Positions 47,151-57,180 of a stretch of DNA of 64,000 nt are shown one piece after another. How positions within the stretch are numbered: the stretch's first letter is position 1; every line of letters starts with the position of its first letter. The DNA lies in NCBI GenBank assembly GCA_964035015.1, contig CAXIUP010000272.1:248001-312000 (forward strand), in the 5' to 3' direction. The notes under the pieces were generated by a model. That model made no database searches and was not told where the DNA came from. It saw only the letters and a program-made list of their open reading frames with translations. The position numbers were made by a program, and so were the translations under genes. Source of the stretch: Corallium rubrum. Its lineage: Eukaryota > Cnidaria > Anthozoa > Scleralcyonacea > Coralliidae.

Positions 47151-47841
47151 CAGTGGCGGACTGGCAGGGGGGGGGGGCATGGCCCCCCCAGCTAAGATGT
47201 TTTAGGGAGCGCCAAATCTTAAAGAGGGTGCCAAAATTGACTGCGTTAGTGTAAATTACTAAATTTTGCCAGATCCGATGAGCCAACCGTGAACCGCCAA
47301 CGACAATGAGAAAAAAGGTTAAAGACTGTGGACCGTGCAGAGGCTTGCCAGTTGCCAGCTTATGTAGTAACACAACACCTTCACCTCTTGTACCTGAGTA
47401 GTATAGAACATGAGGGTACCAGCGCACTTTTTTTTTCCAACAAAGGCAGCCCCCAGATGATCAGATTTAGCAAGGAGGGTTGTTTGAAACGGTAAGCTTT
47501 TTTAAAAAATTTTTTAAGTATAAGAAAAAGGGACGAAAAGAGACCAAAACCAAAAAAAAAAATTTGGAATTCATCAAGAAAGGATGTTTGAAAGGGGAAA
47601 AAAATTTTCGCGCCTCCAAAAACCCATTTTCGTTTGCTTATACTTCAAAAAGTGAAAAAACGACCACCACCCCTTCCAGACGCTTTTGTTGGATTTGATA
47701 TGAAACACCTAAAAGCGATCAGGGTTGTGGTTTTGACACACACCTTACTTACTCCCCGATTTCTGCTCAGATACTTTTGTTTTGTGTTGGTACACATGTT
47801 TCCCCACAGTTATACCACCAGATAGCAGTCCGAGGCATGGT
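47151..47841. other. Non-coding with G-run/C-run repeat
   Basis: 47167-47189 has a G-run of about 11, then CATGG and a C-run, the same GC-rich core type seen near 2.9 and 12.65 kb. It marks a small dispersed repeat inserted at the break of the BEL element. 47480-47700 is A/T homopolymer-rich. No gene is supported. Confidence 0.4.
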
Positions 47842-48675
47842 ATGTACGGTGTGATCATGGCTACAACTTTACCAACGTCACTCTTTAACAGTTTGTCTTT
47901 TTGTAATCATGACAATTTTAATATGGAGGAATTTGAATTTAAACCATTAGACTCAAATCATGACCCGGACCCAAATCCTGAAAATGGTCAGGAGGAAACA
48001 GATTTTGGGGGTACTGATGCTTTGGAGAACTTTTCAGAGTATAATAGTGTTGGGTCTGGTTACTCTATTGATGGCCCCATTGTGGATAATGTGTCAGAGG
48101 ACAGAACTGAGAGGATAAGAAGAACGGCTGCATATGGAAACTGTGAGGACTTTTTCACAAATATACTAGAACTGGAACCACAATGCACTGACCCAATGTT
48201 TGTTGACTATCTGATTGATAATAACATATTAAGTATATCCAGGGAGTTTAGTGAGTCTGGTTTGGTTATCGATTATTCTGTGAAATATTTGGGAGGTGAT
48301 TTTCGAACAATTGGGCAGGCTTTAACTGGGGAGGATGATGATCTACTAAGGGATGGTATCAGAACACATTATGATGAGTGGACTAAGGCTAACCTAAGTA
48401 AGAAACTGAGGAAGGCTGGAGTTGTGACTGCTATTGGTTTGGGAGCGATTGCATTAGTAACTGGTTTGTCTGTAGGTCTAACCAGGAAGGGATCTGATAT
48501 AGTTCATCAGGCTAAGAAATGGGAAAAGTTACATCCATCGGAGAGAGGAGACACGGTACCGTGGACAGAAATACAAACAGCTGGTGGTAAGGTAATTGTT
48601 TTCACTGGGGAGTATTTAATAGTGTTTATCACAGCGGCTGGATTATTTTCCTATCGTTACACTAAGAGAGAGTAA
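47842..48675 (+). CDS. Predicted two-TM membrane protein, about 277 aa
   Basis: ATG at 47842 (a second ATG at 47857 is as likely; the extension upstream of 47842 has no ATG in good context). The first part is acidic and Asn/Asp-rich (SNHDPDPNPENG). The middle is globular (YGNCEDFFTNILELEPQC, GDFRTIGQAL). Two hydrophobic segments follow: VVTAIGLGAIALVTGLSVGL at about residues 195-215 and VIVFTGEYLIVFITAAGLF near the C-terminus, ending YTKRE. It is the only plus-strand gene left of the polymerase and lies between BEL element 2 and the minisatellite. Its composition fits the membrane proteins at 59.7-61.5 kb, so it may belong to the viral block. Function unknown. Confidence 0.55.
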   Translation: MYGVIMATTLPTSLFNSLSFCNHDNFNMEEFEFKPLDSNHDPDPNPENGQEETDFGGTDALENFSEYNSVGSGYSIDGPIVDNVSEDRTERIRRTAAYGNCEDFFTNILELEPQCTDPMFVDYLIDNNILSISREFSESGLVIDYSVKYLGGDFRTIGQALTGEDDDLLRDGIRTHYDEWTKANLSKKLRKAGVVTAIGLGAIALVTGLSVGLTRKGSDIVHQAKKWEKLHPSERGDTVPWTEIQTAGGKVIVFTGEYLIVFITAAGLFSYRYTKRE

Positions 48676-48705
48676 TCTACAAACATAAGTGGGTAAAAAT
48701 ATATA

Positions 48706-49125
48706 CCTTACCGGCTACAGTTGGCTTTTGTTAGTTGTAATCGGTTTCTGTTGGGTATGATCAGCTTTTGTCAGCTACAATCAGCTTTTGCCAGCTGTAA
48801 TCGGTTTCTGTTGACTATACAATCGCTTTTGCCAGCTGTAATCGGTTTCTGTTGACTACGATCGGTTTCTGTTGACTGCAATCGGTTTCTGTTGACTGCA
48901 AACGGCTTTTGCCGGCTACGATCGGTTTTTGTTGACTGCAATCGGCTTTTGCCGGCTACAGTCGGTTTCCGACTGCTACAATCGGTTTCCGATGGGTACA
49001 ATCGGTTTCCGACTGCTACAATCGGTTTCCGACTGCTACAATCGGTTTCCGACTGCTACAATCGGTTCCCGATGGGTACCGACTGCTACAATCGGTTTCC
49101 GACTGCTACAATCGGTTTCCGATGG
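48706..49125 (+). repeat. 20-bp minisatellite
   Basis: About 20 units of a 20-bp repeat. The right half is nearly uniform (ATCGGTTTCCGACTGCTACA). The left half is more varied (ATCGGTTTCTGTTGACTGCA, ATCAGCTTTTGCCAGCTGTA). The open frames on both strands here are artefacts of the repeat. Confidence 0.92.
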
Positions 49126-49173
49126 TGAATATTTAAGGTTTTAACGCGACACGCTTTCTTATCGTTTGATGGA

Positions 49174-49232
49174 AGTCGACAAACAAATTTAGTTGGGTGT
49201 TCTGATGAGGCTTGATATCAGCCGAAACGACT
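49174..49232 (+). ncRNA. Hammerhead-ribozyme-like motif (candidate)
   Basis: The conserved core CTGATGA (49202-49208) is followed by a 4-bp stem GGCT (49209-49212)/AGCC (49220-49223) with a 7-base loop, then GAAA (49224-49227). The next CGACT (49228-49232) can pair with AGTCG at 49174-49178, giving the third stem of a type III arrangement. AACA at 49182-49185 can pair with TGTT just before the core as stem I. The cleavage-site position reads AC where a U-H is expected, so a strict active ribozyme would need a change; this copy may be inactive or a look-alike. It abuts the stop codon of the polymerase gene. Confidence 0.4.
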
Positions 49233-50825
49233 CTACGAAATGATGCTTTTATGTCCGTACGCGTAGGAGTTAATCCCGTCTCCCAGCAGGTATCTTTTGT
49301 CGTCAAAGCATGAGAGTGATATTTTATTTATCTCATAACTACCTAACTCATGATTTACACTTCGAATTGTTTTCATTTTCTGAAACACTTGTTTCTTACC
49401 AAATAGTGTGTCTTTATAGTTCTCGTGTTTAATTTGTTTTTTAGTGACACTCTTTTTAATTCCCTTCGCGGTTTTGCCACCTGCTCCGTTGTCTTTTAAA
49501 TACGAATACATTTTACTTCTGAGACCAACGAACTCAGCTATAGGAACGCCAACCGCTTCGTCCTTCATTTTCCCAATGACTTTTTTGTTCGAATTGTTGT
49601 AGTAAGGTGAGCTTTCTGAATAGTCCGAGTTATCAAAAATATTTTTATTAGCCCAGAAGTCTTTGTAAACGTCTTCTGTTCTGATTTCATATGTCAGGCT
49701 GTCCGTATCTGTAAACAACAACTTAGCATCGTTTCCATATTTTTCTAATATATAGTTGTAATGGAAATCGTACATCAGTACCTTCGATAGATCTAGAATA
49801 CACATACCGACATACGCCGGTCGGTTTAACGTCAGGACTTCCTTAATCTTATGAACAGCAACAAGGTTTTCGTTGAATATTTTGGCGGATACGAAGGTTG
49901 GTTTGGAAGCCAGCCTCAACAGCTTCCACACGCTTTCTCAAATTCTCCATTGTTTTACTGAAGACGCTGTTGTTCATCAGCTTGAAGAAGTCCTTTTCAA
50001 AGGCGTTTCTGGCAGCAGTTCTCTTCACCGTGTTGAAGTCGATGTACTGTTTCAGCCACCCGGATTGATTGAACAACAAAACCCGGTGAACTTTCTTCAC
50101 CCTTATTCCAAGCCTAACGTACAGCTGTAGGTTTTTATAGTGGACGACATACCTTTCCTTTCCCATCAGGTTGGTTACCAACTTACTGACACCACCAACA
50201 CTGACACCGAACTTCCTTTTAATCTCAGAACAATACTCCGACAACATATCTTCCCGTATTTCCATCTTCTCAGGGGCTAATGGGTAGTCGTTGTGTAGAT
50301 CGTGGAGTTCAGGAGGATACTCAAGATCAACCTCAAGTATCATCCCAGTCCGACTGTCATTTTCCGGAAGTTCCCAAGCCAGGTTTTTCAGCTTACCCTC
50401 ACTCATCCACTTAAATCCACCAGTCGGAAGGCACTGACTCATGGCCCAACCATACAGATTATTGGCGTCCAGGTACATTATGTACTTTACAGCCTCATTC
50501 TCACTATACCCCTTCATGTATGGGTTGTTCGCTTTCCCATATCTGTTGGCTATGTAACTAACCCCACCTCTCAGTCCTTTCTCAATGAACTGGAACATGT
50601 CAATGTCAGTCATCAGCTCCAGCTCAATCCCGGTCATCTTCAGCATAGCGTCCCATGCCAACCCAGGTGAAGTGAAGTAGTGACAGGGGTCCAGTTTATA
50701 GTACTGAACACAGGTCTTCCTAAAGTTTTCAAAGACGTCAGCTAACAGCAACACATCTGATTTTAGATACACGTCATGGTAGTCTCCCATTGTACTCATT
50801 CCAAACGACTCCCAAACCTTCAAAG
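49233..50825 (-). pseudogene. B-family DNA polymerase, C-terminal half
   Basis: Continuation of the polymerase begun at 59104, separated from it by the BEL insertion. It starts with KVWESFGMSTMGDYHDVYLK and has polymerase motif A (YLDANNLYGWAMSQ), motif B (KLMNNSVFSKTMENLRKRV) and motif C (LLFTDTDSLTYE), then GKMKDEAVG and VGLRSKMYSY, ending at a TAG at 49233-49235. A frameshift at about 49920-49930, between motifs B and C, breaks it independently of the insertion. The motif set fits protein-primed family B polymerases of Maverick/adintovirus-like elements. Described as an endogenous relic. Confidence 0.88.
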
Positions 50826-50830
50826 CGTGT

Positions 50831-51044
50831 TGTCATAAACTTCTCGCTGTCTCGCTGATCATGACTTTCTCGTCTTTTTCTTAGTCCAAAACATAAGACA
50901 TTCTTTTTACAGAGACTTTATTTACAGACTCCCGAGTCTACTTACTATATACAAAACAGGTTGAAACTGGTTTTCAGTCTGATCACGTGACATACACGTG
51001 TTTCCGTAGAATGTTCAAAACGCTTATAAATAAAGACTATAACA
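50831..51044 (-). repeat. BEL/Pao 3' LTR
   Basis: 214 bp, identical to 56967-57180 except at 50968. In element orientation it contains an AATAAA (reverse complement of TTTATT near 50918-50923), a candidate polyadenylation signal. Confidence 0.95.
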
Positions 51045-51051
51045 CTCCCCA
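51045..51051 (-). other. Short polypurine tract candidate
   Basis: In element orientation TGGGGAG immediately precedes the 3' LTR. It is short, but position and purine content fit a plus-strand primer. Confidence 0.4.
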
Positions 51052-51205
51052 GGGTTGAGCCGTTATCAAGTGCTCAACAATACTCTCTAGGATAACCGTA
51101 AACTTAATAGGATAATCGTAAATATAAACTTTCACTCGAACTACAATCTGTTCAAGTTTCAAACAGTTCGGATAAATGTTTGTTCAAATCATTAACGAAT
51201 AACGT

Positions 51206-54200
51206 TTATCTCGAAAGTCTCATCTGTTCTAATCTTCGTAATTCGCCGACAACAGCAGCGTTGCGTCGCGGTCGACCGGTTGACAGTTCAGCAGTTGACG
51301 GTACAGCATCCTCTGGTTTTGATGAAGTTGGTGCATCATTGATCTCTGTCGTTGACGATTTCACTTCGACCGGTATAAGATGTTCAATTGATCTTCGCAA
51401 CAATTGCACCTTGTCGTTGCCTTTACCACCCAAAACTTTAACGATAACTGCACGAACTACTCCATCGTCTCCTTGTAAAAGCTGCTCTATCTTCGCCAAT
51501 TTCCAAAAATTACGACATGTTTGATCGTTCTTCAAGATAACAATATCACCCACAGAAATATCTATATTCTTGCTGCTGTTCGATTTACTTGACTGCTCTC
51601 GTAGACTTTGTAGATATTCTTTCCTCCATTGCTTTGTAAACTGTTGCAGTAACTTCCGTTGGTGACGCGCTCTTTTCGTTAGTGAATAATATGTGCTGAC
51701 TACTTCGTAATGCTCACTCGAAGGCATAGCGGTGATACGACGTCCATAAATCAAATGGGATGGACATAACGGATAGGAGATGGATTCTTCGTCATCAAAG
51801 ATGTAAGTAATCGGTCGCGCGTTGATCAGTCCCTCCACTTCTATTAAAATGGTACTCAGTTCGTCGTAGGTCAGACTTGTTCTGCCGATTGTTTTCTTCA
51901 AAGGCCTCTTAATACTTCGAACTAGGCGTTCCCAGAAGCCACCCCACCAGGGAGCTTTCTCGGTGATAAATCTCCACGTTATACGATTGTTCGTTAAGTA
52001 TTGCCAAACTTCTGGTGCTCGATTCAATTTGCATATCTCCTTGCATGCTCCTTTGAACGTCTTGGCATTATCGGATAGTAGTAACGACGGGAGACCTCGC
52101 CGACTTGCAAATCTACGAAAAGCTCTTAAGAATGATGGTACATCTAACGATTGCGTCAGCTCCAGATGCACAGCTCTGGTTGATGCGCATGTAAACAATA
52201 GAATGTAGGTTTTCGAAGAACTACTTGACGACAAATTTTCGTTTTCTCCTCGAATGAACATGGGCCCAGCAAAGTCAAGTCCTACGTTCGTAAATGGAGG
52301 CTCATCTGAAACTCGACTCGATGGTAGGTCGGGTGAAGGTTGGGCTTGGAACGGCACTCCTTCGGCCTTTTTGCAAACAACACATCCCTTGATAATCCGT
52401 TTAACCGTTTCCCTTCCACGTAAAATCCAAAACCGTTCCCTAATCGTGGTCAACGTGTCTCTTATTCCGTTGTGTTTGACTCTATTGTGAACGTCTAGTA
52501 CGAGCAGGTCGATAAATGAATGTTTCGGCGGTAGTAAGGTGGGATTCTTGCTTTCTGGCGGTAGATTAGCGTTGTTGAGCCTCCCCTTGCATCTGATTAC
52601 TTGATCACCATCGAAGTACAGGCCAAATTGACGAACACGGGCGGGCGGCAATCCATTGCTCTTGCTTTTCAGAAACTCGATTTCTTTGGAAAATGATACC
52701 GATTGTATGGATCTGATCCACAGTGATTCCGCAACATCAAGTTCTTGGGCCGTCAATTCACTCGTTGTCGATTTCGTATTTTGATTAGCTGCCGCGTTAT
52801 TCGTCGATCGTTTAACTTTAAGCTTGTTAACAAACTTCAGCACGTACGCCGTCACACGCAACAGCCGAGTGAAGCTGCTAAAACTGTCACAGTTAATGAT
52901 GACGTTTAGATTCACCTCGACCGATTCCACATTTGTACTCGCGAGTGAACGGGTAATAGTTGGCGGATTCTTGATGGTTTCCTTCAATGCTGATTCATCC
53001 GATGAACTCGCTGCTGGATCTTTCGGCCATTCACACTGAGGTTTGTAAAGATATTCTGGCCCACTCCACCATGCAGAATTGCTAACGAGATTGCTTGCTT
53101 GAATCCCACGAGAAGGAAAGTCTGCAGGGTTTTGAGAACCAGGACAAAACCTCCAAGAAGTCTTCGGCGTAAGTTGTCGTATTTCTTGTACTCTGCGTTG
53201 TACGTATTGATTCCAGGGTTTATCATTTGTGATCCAGCATAAAACTGCTTTGGAGTCGGTCCAATTGAAGATTTCGATGTCTTGATTCGTTGAAAGACAA
53301 TTTTGCAAAGTATTGATCAGTCTAGCTAAAATAGTAGCTCCGAGCAATTCCAGACGCGGGATGGTTTGTTTTTTCAAAGGTGCCACCTTGGTTTTAGACG
53401 CTACAAGTTTTACTTCAACGTGCCCGTCATCATACACGGCTCTCCAATAAACAACTGCTGCGAATGCTGTCTGAGAAGCGTCACTGAATCCATGCAATTC
53501 TATCTTTGTCGGTGCTGGTGTAGATGTATTGTAGCATCGTGGAATTCGTACGTTGTCTAGATTGTCTAGCTCACTTAAAATCGTATTCCATTTCGATTGA
53601 AGATTGCCATCAAGCTCATCGTCCCAATCCAGCTTTTCTGTACACAAGTCTTGAAATAACGCCTTCATCTTAATGGTGAATGGAGTTAAAAACCCAATCG
53701 GATCGAATACTTTTGCTGTTACTTTCAGCACCGTCCGTTTCGTTGTAGGCAATGATCGAGCATAGGTCGCTAATGCTGATAAGCTGAACACGAATTCATC
53801 CGAATCAGTGTCCCACAAGATTCCGAGTACCTTGACTAACTTGTCTTCGGTTGCATTCGGTTGCTGCCCAATCGATGCTTTGGCGTAAGATAGATCTTCT
53901 TCCATCACAGGTGGTTGTGTAGTTGTTGAACTCGATTCAACTTTCTTCTCAACGTTAGTTATCATTTCCACAAGAGTGCTTGAGTTGGAGTTCCATTTAC
54001 GTAAATTAAAACCTCCCTCCAGCATAATCTTCTTCGCAACTTTGTAGATGTTGAACGCCTTGTCATCATTCTGAGCTCCAGATACCAAGTCGTCGACGTA
54101 CAGTGAATTCTTAAGAATATCTACTATTGCTGGATTTTGATCGTTGTAGAAATGCAAATGATGATCAATCGTTGATCCCAAAATGGCTGGGGATGGTCTC

Positions 54201-56929
54201 AATCCAAAAACCAATCTGCAAAATCGGTATTCCACTATCTCGGACTTCAGGTCGTGGACATTTTTAAACCACAGAAAACGCAACATATCTCGGTCGACTT
54301 CATCAATTCCCACCATTAAAAAGGCTTTCTCGATATCGGCAACTAGTCCGACTGGATTCACTCTGAATTTGACGAGGATATTGAAAAGATGTGGGATGTA
54401 GTTAGGACCAGTCAAAAGGCAATCGTTGAGAGATCGTGTTCGTGAAGCAGTGGTAGCTGAGCCGTTGTACACCACACGCAACTTTGTAGTCGCTTTGTCT
54501 TTCCTTACCACGCCGTGATGTGGAAGATAATGCACGTTGTTTTCATTCTCTTTACTATCTTTGCTGCGATGAGGTACTTGCTCGATTACTCCCGATATCA
54601 ACTGTTCTTGAATTCCCTTGTCATACTCTCGCAGAAGCTCAGGTTGCTTGGTTAACTTGTGGTGTAGTGATCGTAATCGACTGTGACAAAGTTCATAGTC
54701 GGCTCCTATCTCATGACATTCCTCTTTCCAAGGGAGGTGAACTTCGTACCGTTCTCCTGTAAACCGGATATCACGAATGAAGTTGACATCTTCGTCGTGT
54801 TCTCGCTGGTTGTTGTTTATTCCTATAGACTCTGTTTCCCAAACACGCCTCAGCGAGTCAACAATCTTGTCGGCGCTCTTTGGAGCAGTGGAATGTCCTG
54901 AAGTCTCCAAAGATTCTCCTGTTAGGATAAGATTTGACACAGTTGGGTCTTCGGGTTCATCAGACGTTTGTACTCGACCAGATAGCAACCAACCAAGTTT
55001 GCTGCTGACTGCTGTTGGACCGCTTTCACCTTTCACAACATCACCCGTCACAATGTCCCAATAATAGTCTGAACCAATAAGGATGTCGATCGTATTACTG
55101 TCATCTACGTCATCACCAAAATCCGCTAGTTCCAGACCTTCTAAATGAGTGTAGTTAGTGTTCACTTTCGAGTTTAGCGGAGAACATATGATTGGGAAAT
55201 TAATCGCTGTGATTTCCACCTCTTCACTGCCGTTTTTGTTCTCGATATTGAATTTGTAGACTTCACAGTTTTGGCGCTTACATTTATTGTCCCCGAATGT
55301 GTTCAAATACAGCGTTTCCTTTTTTATTGGTTCTAGCTTTAATTTTGCTTGAGTTGAATTCGTGATATAAGAGCGCTGACTTCCTGTGTCAAATAATACG
55401 CGCACAGGAGTTGATCTTGGCCCATTGGTAGCATTAGCTCTAGCTGTTTGAAGCAAGACAGTTCCTTTGCAAATTCCTATCGCTGCCGTTGTAGTCTCTT
55501 CGGTCTTAGGCTGCTCTTTCACCGTCTCGGTTGGTTGACTGCTTTCTACTTTCTGATTTCGTAGACAAATCGATTGGTGGTGTTTGCCCTGACAATGGCG
55601 GCACTTTCTTGTATTGACACAGTCTTTGGCATTATGCCCTTTGCGTATACAGTTGAAACAACGCCCCGATTCACCAAGAATTTTCTTCCGAGCTTCAGAA
55701 CTAACAATCTTTTCACACGATGCTGAATAATGGTAACCACTACAATAGACACATTTCATTTGGGAATTGTCAGGAAGTTTACCACTCTTAACAAACATAG
55801 CACTAGCGGTGGGCGTGTTGTTAGTCTTTGTGTTGTTACCTTGATGTTTAGAGCCTTGTTGATTACTTCCACTTGACTTTGTGCCTTCGCTTATTTCTCT
55901 TGCTTCGATTTCGAATTTTATCGTAGAGAGTAAATCATCGATCTTCCAAGCTTCCTTGGTGGCCTTGCGTGCTATCTGTAGACGAATATCGCTTGGCAGC
56001 TTCGACATAATAATCGGTATTAATAGGCTCCCATATTGCTCCGACGAAACTCCCAAGGAAGCCAAACCGCGAACATGTACGCTAATTTTATCATAAACGT
56101 ACCTTAAAGAAGATAGTCTCTCTCCGGTACAAGCTTGGATCTTGAGTATTTCGTCCATATGAGCAGTAATAACTTGTTGCGGCCTTCCAAAACGGTCTTG
56201 GAGGATTTCCACGGCGGCATCATAATTCGCATTGGTGAAAGTAAGTCCTTGAATAGCGCGCAATGCGGTTCCCTCGAGTAAAGAATTCAGGTAATTGAAC
56301 TTGTCTTCCTTCGTAATATCGTTGTTGTGTATCGCTGATTCGTATGAGTCCCAGAACGTATTCCACTTTGTTACGTCGCCTTTAAATTTCGGTAAGGTCA
56401 GCTTCGGTAATTTCGGTTTTACAGTCGTTGTACTTGTTGTTGTCATCGCAATCGGTTGAGACATGTCTGTGTTTACTTCGTTTTGACTCGTTCCATTTGA
56501 CTGATCACCATTCGTACTGCGCGTCGAATTACTATTCCCGTCTTGTTGAGTCGGTATTAAATGGCTCGGTAGTTGACCATCACCTTTGTTGATCCCCTTC
56601 GACATTCCTGGCTTTAAAGCTTTTTCGAGTTTTCTTTTGGCGTTTAATATTCGGGAGACCACTTCCGCTGATTCTTCGATTTCTTGCTCTATATCTTCGA
56701 CGTCGCATAATCCCAAAATCTCTTCGTCAATTTCGCTTAGTATCTTCAATTTCGCTTCGAGTAGAGATCGGATAATTTCGCTTCGATCGATATCAACATC
56801 GCCAGGTAAATGAAGCAGTTCGTCTGCTTCTTTCGCTAACTTAGTACAGACACCACGATGTCCGCCTCGCTTCGCTCTCAAACGGTCTAATTTCTCTTTC
56901 GGTTCGGTCATGATCTTGTTTGGGCTCAA
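51206..56929 (-). CDS. gag-pol: BEL/Pao gag-pol polyprotein, intact, 1907 aa
   Basis: One open frame. Residues about 1-110 are helical and charged. About 175-260 is the DUF1759-type gag region (LPKLTLPKFKGDVTKW). Zinc knuckles lie at about 393-460 (CVYCSGYHYSASC, CFNCIRKGHNAKDC, CRHCQGKHHQSIC). The protease has FDTGSQ near 513. Reverse transcriptase follows with KLRVVYNGSA, DIEKAFLMVGI and the catalytic YVDD near 943. RNase H has GFSDASQ near 1145 and NWTDSKAVLCW. Integrase has the H2C2 region (VKHNGIRDT, CVVCKKAEG), then the DDE triad in LDFAGP (about 1553), LSDNAKTFKG (about 1620) and GGFWERL (about 1668). The C-terminal GDIVILKND region is followed by a Ser/Pro-rich tail. No frameshift, stop or missing catalytic residue was seen. 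It would assemble into particles and integrate cDNA. Confidence 0.96.
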   Translation of the reverse strand: MSPNKIMTEPKEKLDRLRAKRGGHRGVCTKLAKEADELLHLPGDVDIDRSEIIRSLLEAKLKILSEIDEEILGLCDVEDIEQEIEESAEVVSRILNAKRKLEKALKPGMSKGINKGDGQLPSHLIPTQQDGNSNSTRSTNGDQSNGTSQNEVNTDMSQPIAMTTTSTTTVKPKLPKLTLPKFKGDVTKWNTFWDSYESAIHNNDITKEDKFNYLNSLLEGTALRAIQGLTFTNANYDAAVEILQDRFGRPQQVITAHMDEILKIQACTGERLSSLRYVYDKISVHVRGLASLGVSSEQYGSLLIPIIMSKLPSDIRLQIARKATKEAWKIDDLLSTIKFEIEAREISEGTKSSGSNQQGSKHQGNNTKTNNTPTASAMFVKSGKLPDNSQMKCVYCSGYHYSASCEKIVSSEARKKILGESGRCFNCIRKGHNAKDCVNTRKCRHCQGKHHQSICLRNQKVESSQPTETVKEQPKTEETTTAAIGICKGTVLLQTARANATNGPRSTPVRVLFDTGSQRSYITNSTQAKLKLEPIKKETLYLNTFGDNKCKRQNCEVYKFNIENKNGSEEVEITAINFPIICSPLNSKVNTNYTHLEGLELADFGDDVDDSNTIDILIGSDYYWDIVTGDVVKGESGPTAVSSKLGWLLSGRVQTSDEPEDPTVSNLILTGESLETSGHSTAPKSADKIVDSLRRVWETESIGINNNQREHDEDVNFIRDIRFTGERYEVHLPWKEECHEIGADYELCHSRLRSLHHKLTKQPELLREYDKGIQEQLISGVIEQVPHRSKDSKENENNVHYLPHHGVVRKDKATTKLRVVYNGSATTASRTRSLNDCLLTGPNYIPHLFNILVKFRVNPVGLVADIEKAFLMVGIDEVDRDMLRFLWFKNVHDLKSEIVEYRFCRLVFGLRPSPAILGSTIDHHLHFYNDQNPAIVDILKNSLYVDDLVSGAQNDDKAFNIYKVAKKIMLEGGFNLRKWNSNSSTLVEMITNVEKKVESSSTTTQPPVMEEDLSYAKASIGQQPNATEDKLVKVLGILWDTDSDEFVFSLSALATYARSLPTTKRTVLKVTAKVFDPIGFLTPFTIKMKALFQDLCTEKLDWDDELDGNLQSKWNTILSELDNLDNVRIPRCYNTSTPAPTKIELHGFSDASQTAFAAVVYWRAVYDDGHVEVKLVASKTKVAPLKKQTIPRLELLGATILARLINTLQNCLSTNQDIEIFNWTDSKAVLCWITNDKPWNQYVQRRVQEIRQLTPKTSWRFCPGSQNPADFPSRGIQASNLVSNSAWWSGPEYLYKPQCEWPKDPAASSSDESALKETIKNPPTITRSLASTNVESVEVNLNVIINCDSFSSFTRLLRVTAYVLKFVNKLKVKRSTNNAAANQNTKSTTSELTAQELDVAESLWIRSIQSVSFSKEIEFLKSKSNGLPPARVRQFGLYFDGDQVIRCKGRLNNANLPPESKNPTLLPPKHSFIDLLVLDVHNRVKHNGIRDTLTTIRERFWILRGRETVKRIIKGCVVCKKAEGVPFQAQPSPDLPSSRVSDEPPFTNVGLDFAGPMFIRGENENLSSSSSSKTYILLFTCASTRAVHLELTQSLDVPSFLRAFRRFASRRGLPSLLLSDNAKTFKGACKEICKLNRAPEVWQYLTNNRITWRFITEKAPWWGGFWERLVRSIKRPLKKTIGRTSLTYDELSTILIEVEGLINARPITYIFDDEESISYPLCPSHLIYGRRITAMPSSEHYEVVSTYYSLTKRARHQRKLLQQFTKQWRKEYLQSLREQSSKSNSSKNIDISVGDIVILKNDQTCRNFWKLAKIEQLLQGDDGVVRAVIVKVLGGKGNDKVQLLRRSIEHLIPVEVKSSTTEINDAPTSSKPEDAVPSTAELSTGRPRRNAAVVGELRRLEQMRLSR

Positions 56930-56948
56930 CTTGACGTGTTTTCAAGCT

Positions 56949-56966
56949 GCCCCACGTTGGGCGCCA
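56949..56966 (-). other. Primer-binding site, tRNA-Lys(CUU) type
   Basis: Minus strand TGGCGCCCAACGTGGGGC, directly adjoining the 5' LTR. On the plus strand it equals the last 18 bases (with CCA) of the tRNA-Lys(CUU) known from animals. This is the place where tRNA would prime minus-strand DNA synthesis. Confidence 0.85.
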
Positions 56967-57180
56967 TGTCATAAACTTCTCGCTGTCTCGCTGATCATGA
57001 CTTTCTCGTCTTTTTCTTAGTCCAAAACATAAGACATTCTTTTTACAGAGACTTTATTTACAGACTCCCGAGTCTACTTACTATATACAAAACAGGTTGA
57101 AACAGGTTTTCAGTCTGATCACGTGACATACACGTGTTTCCGTAGAATGTTCAAAACGCTTATAAATAAAGACTATAACA
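56967..57180 (-). repeat. BEL/Pao 5' LTR
   Basis: 214 bp, the promoter-side LTR of the minus-strand element, followed directly by the primer-binding site at 56949-56966. Confidence 0.95.

Larger units (their letters stand above)
50831..57180 (-). mobile_element. Young full-length BEL/Pao retrotransposon
   Basis: 6.35 kb, minus strand, inside the polymerase gene. It has two 214-bp LTRs with a single difference (T at 50968, A at 57104), TG...CA termini, a 5-bp target duplication CGTGT (50826-50830 and 57181-57185), a primer-binding site and one uninterrupted gag-pol frame. All parts needed for retrotransposition appear present, so this copy may be active or was until very recently. Confidence 0.95.

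Noticed and set aside
48771..49144. Open frames on both strands with repeated YNRFPTATIGF-like words
   Set aside because: Translation of the 20-bp minisatellite.
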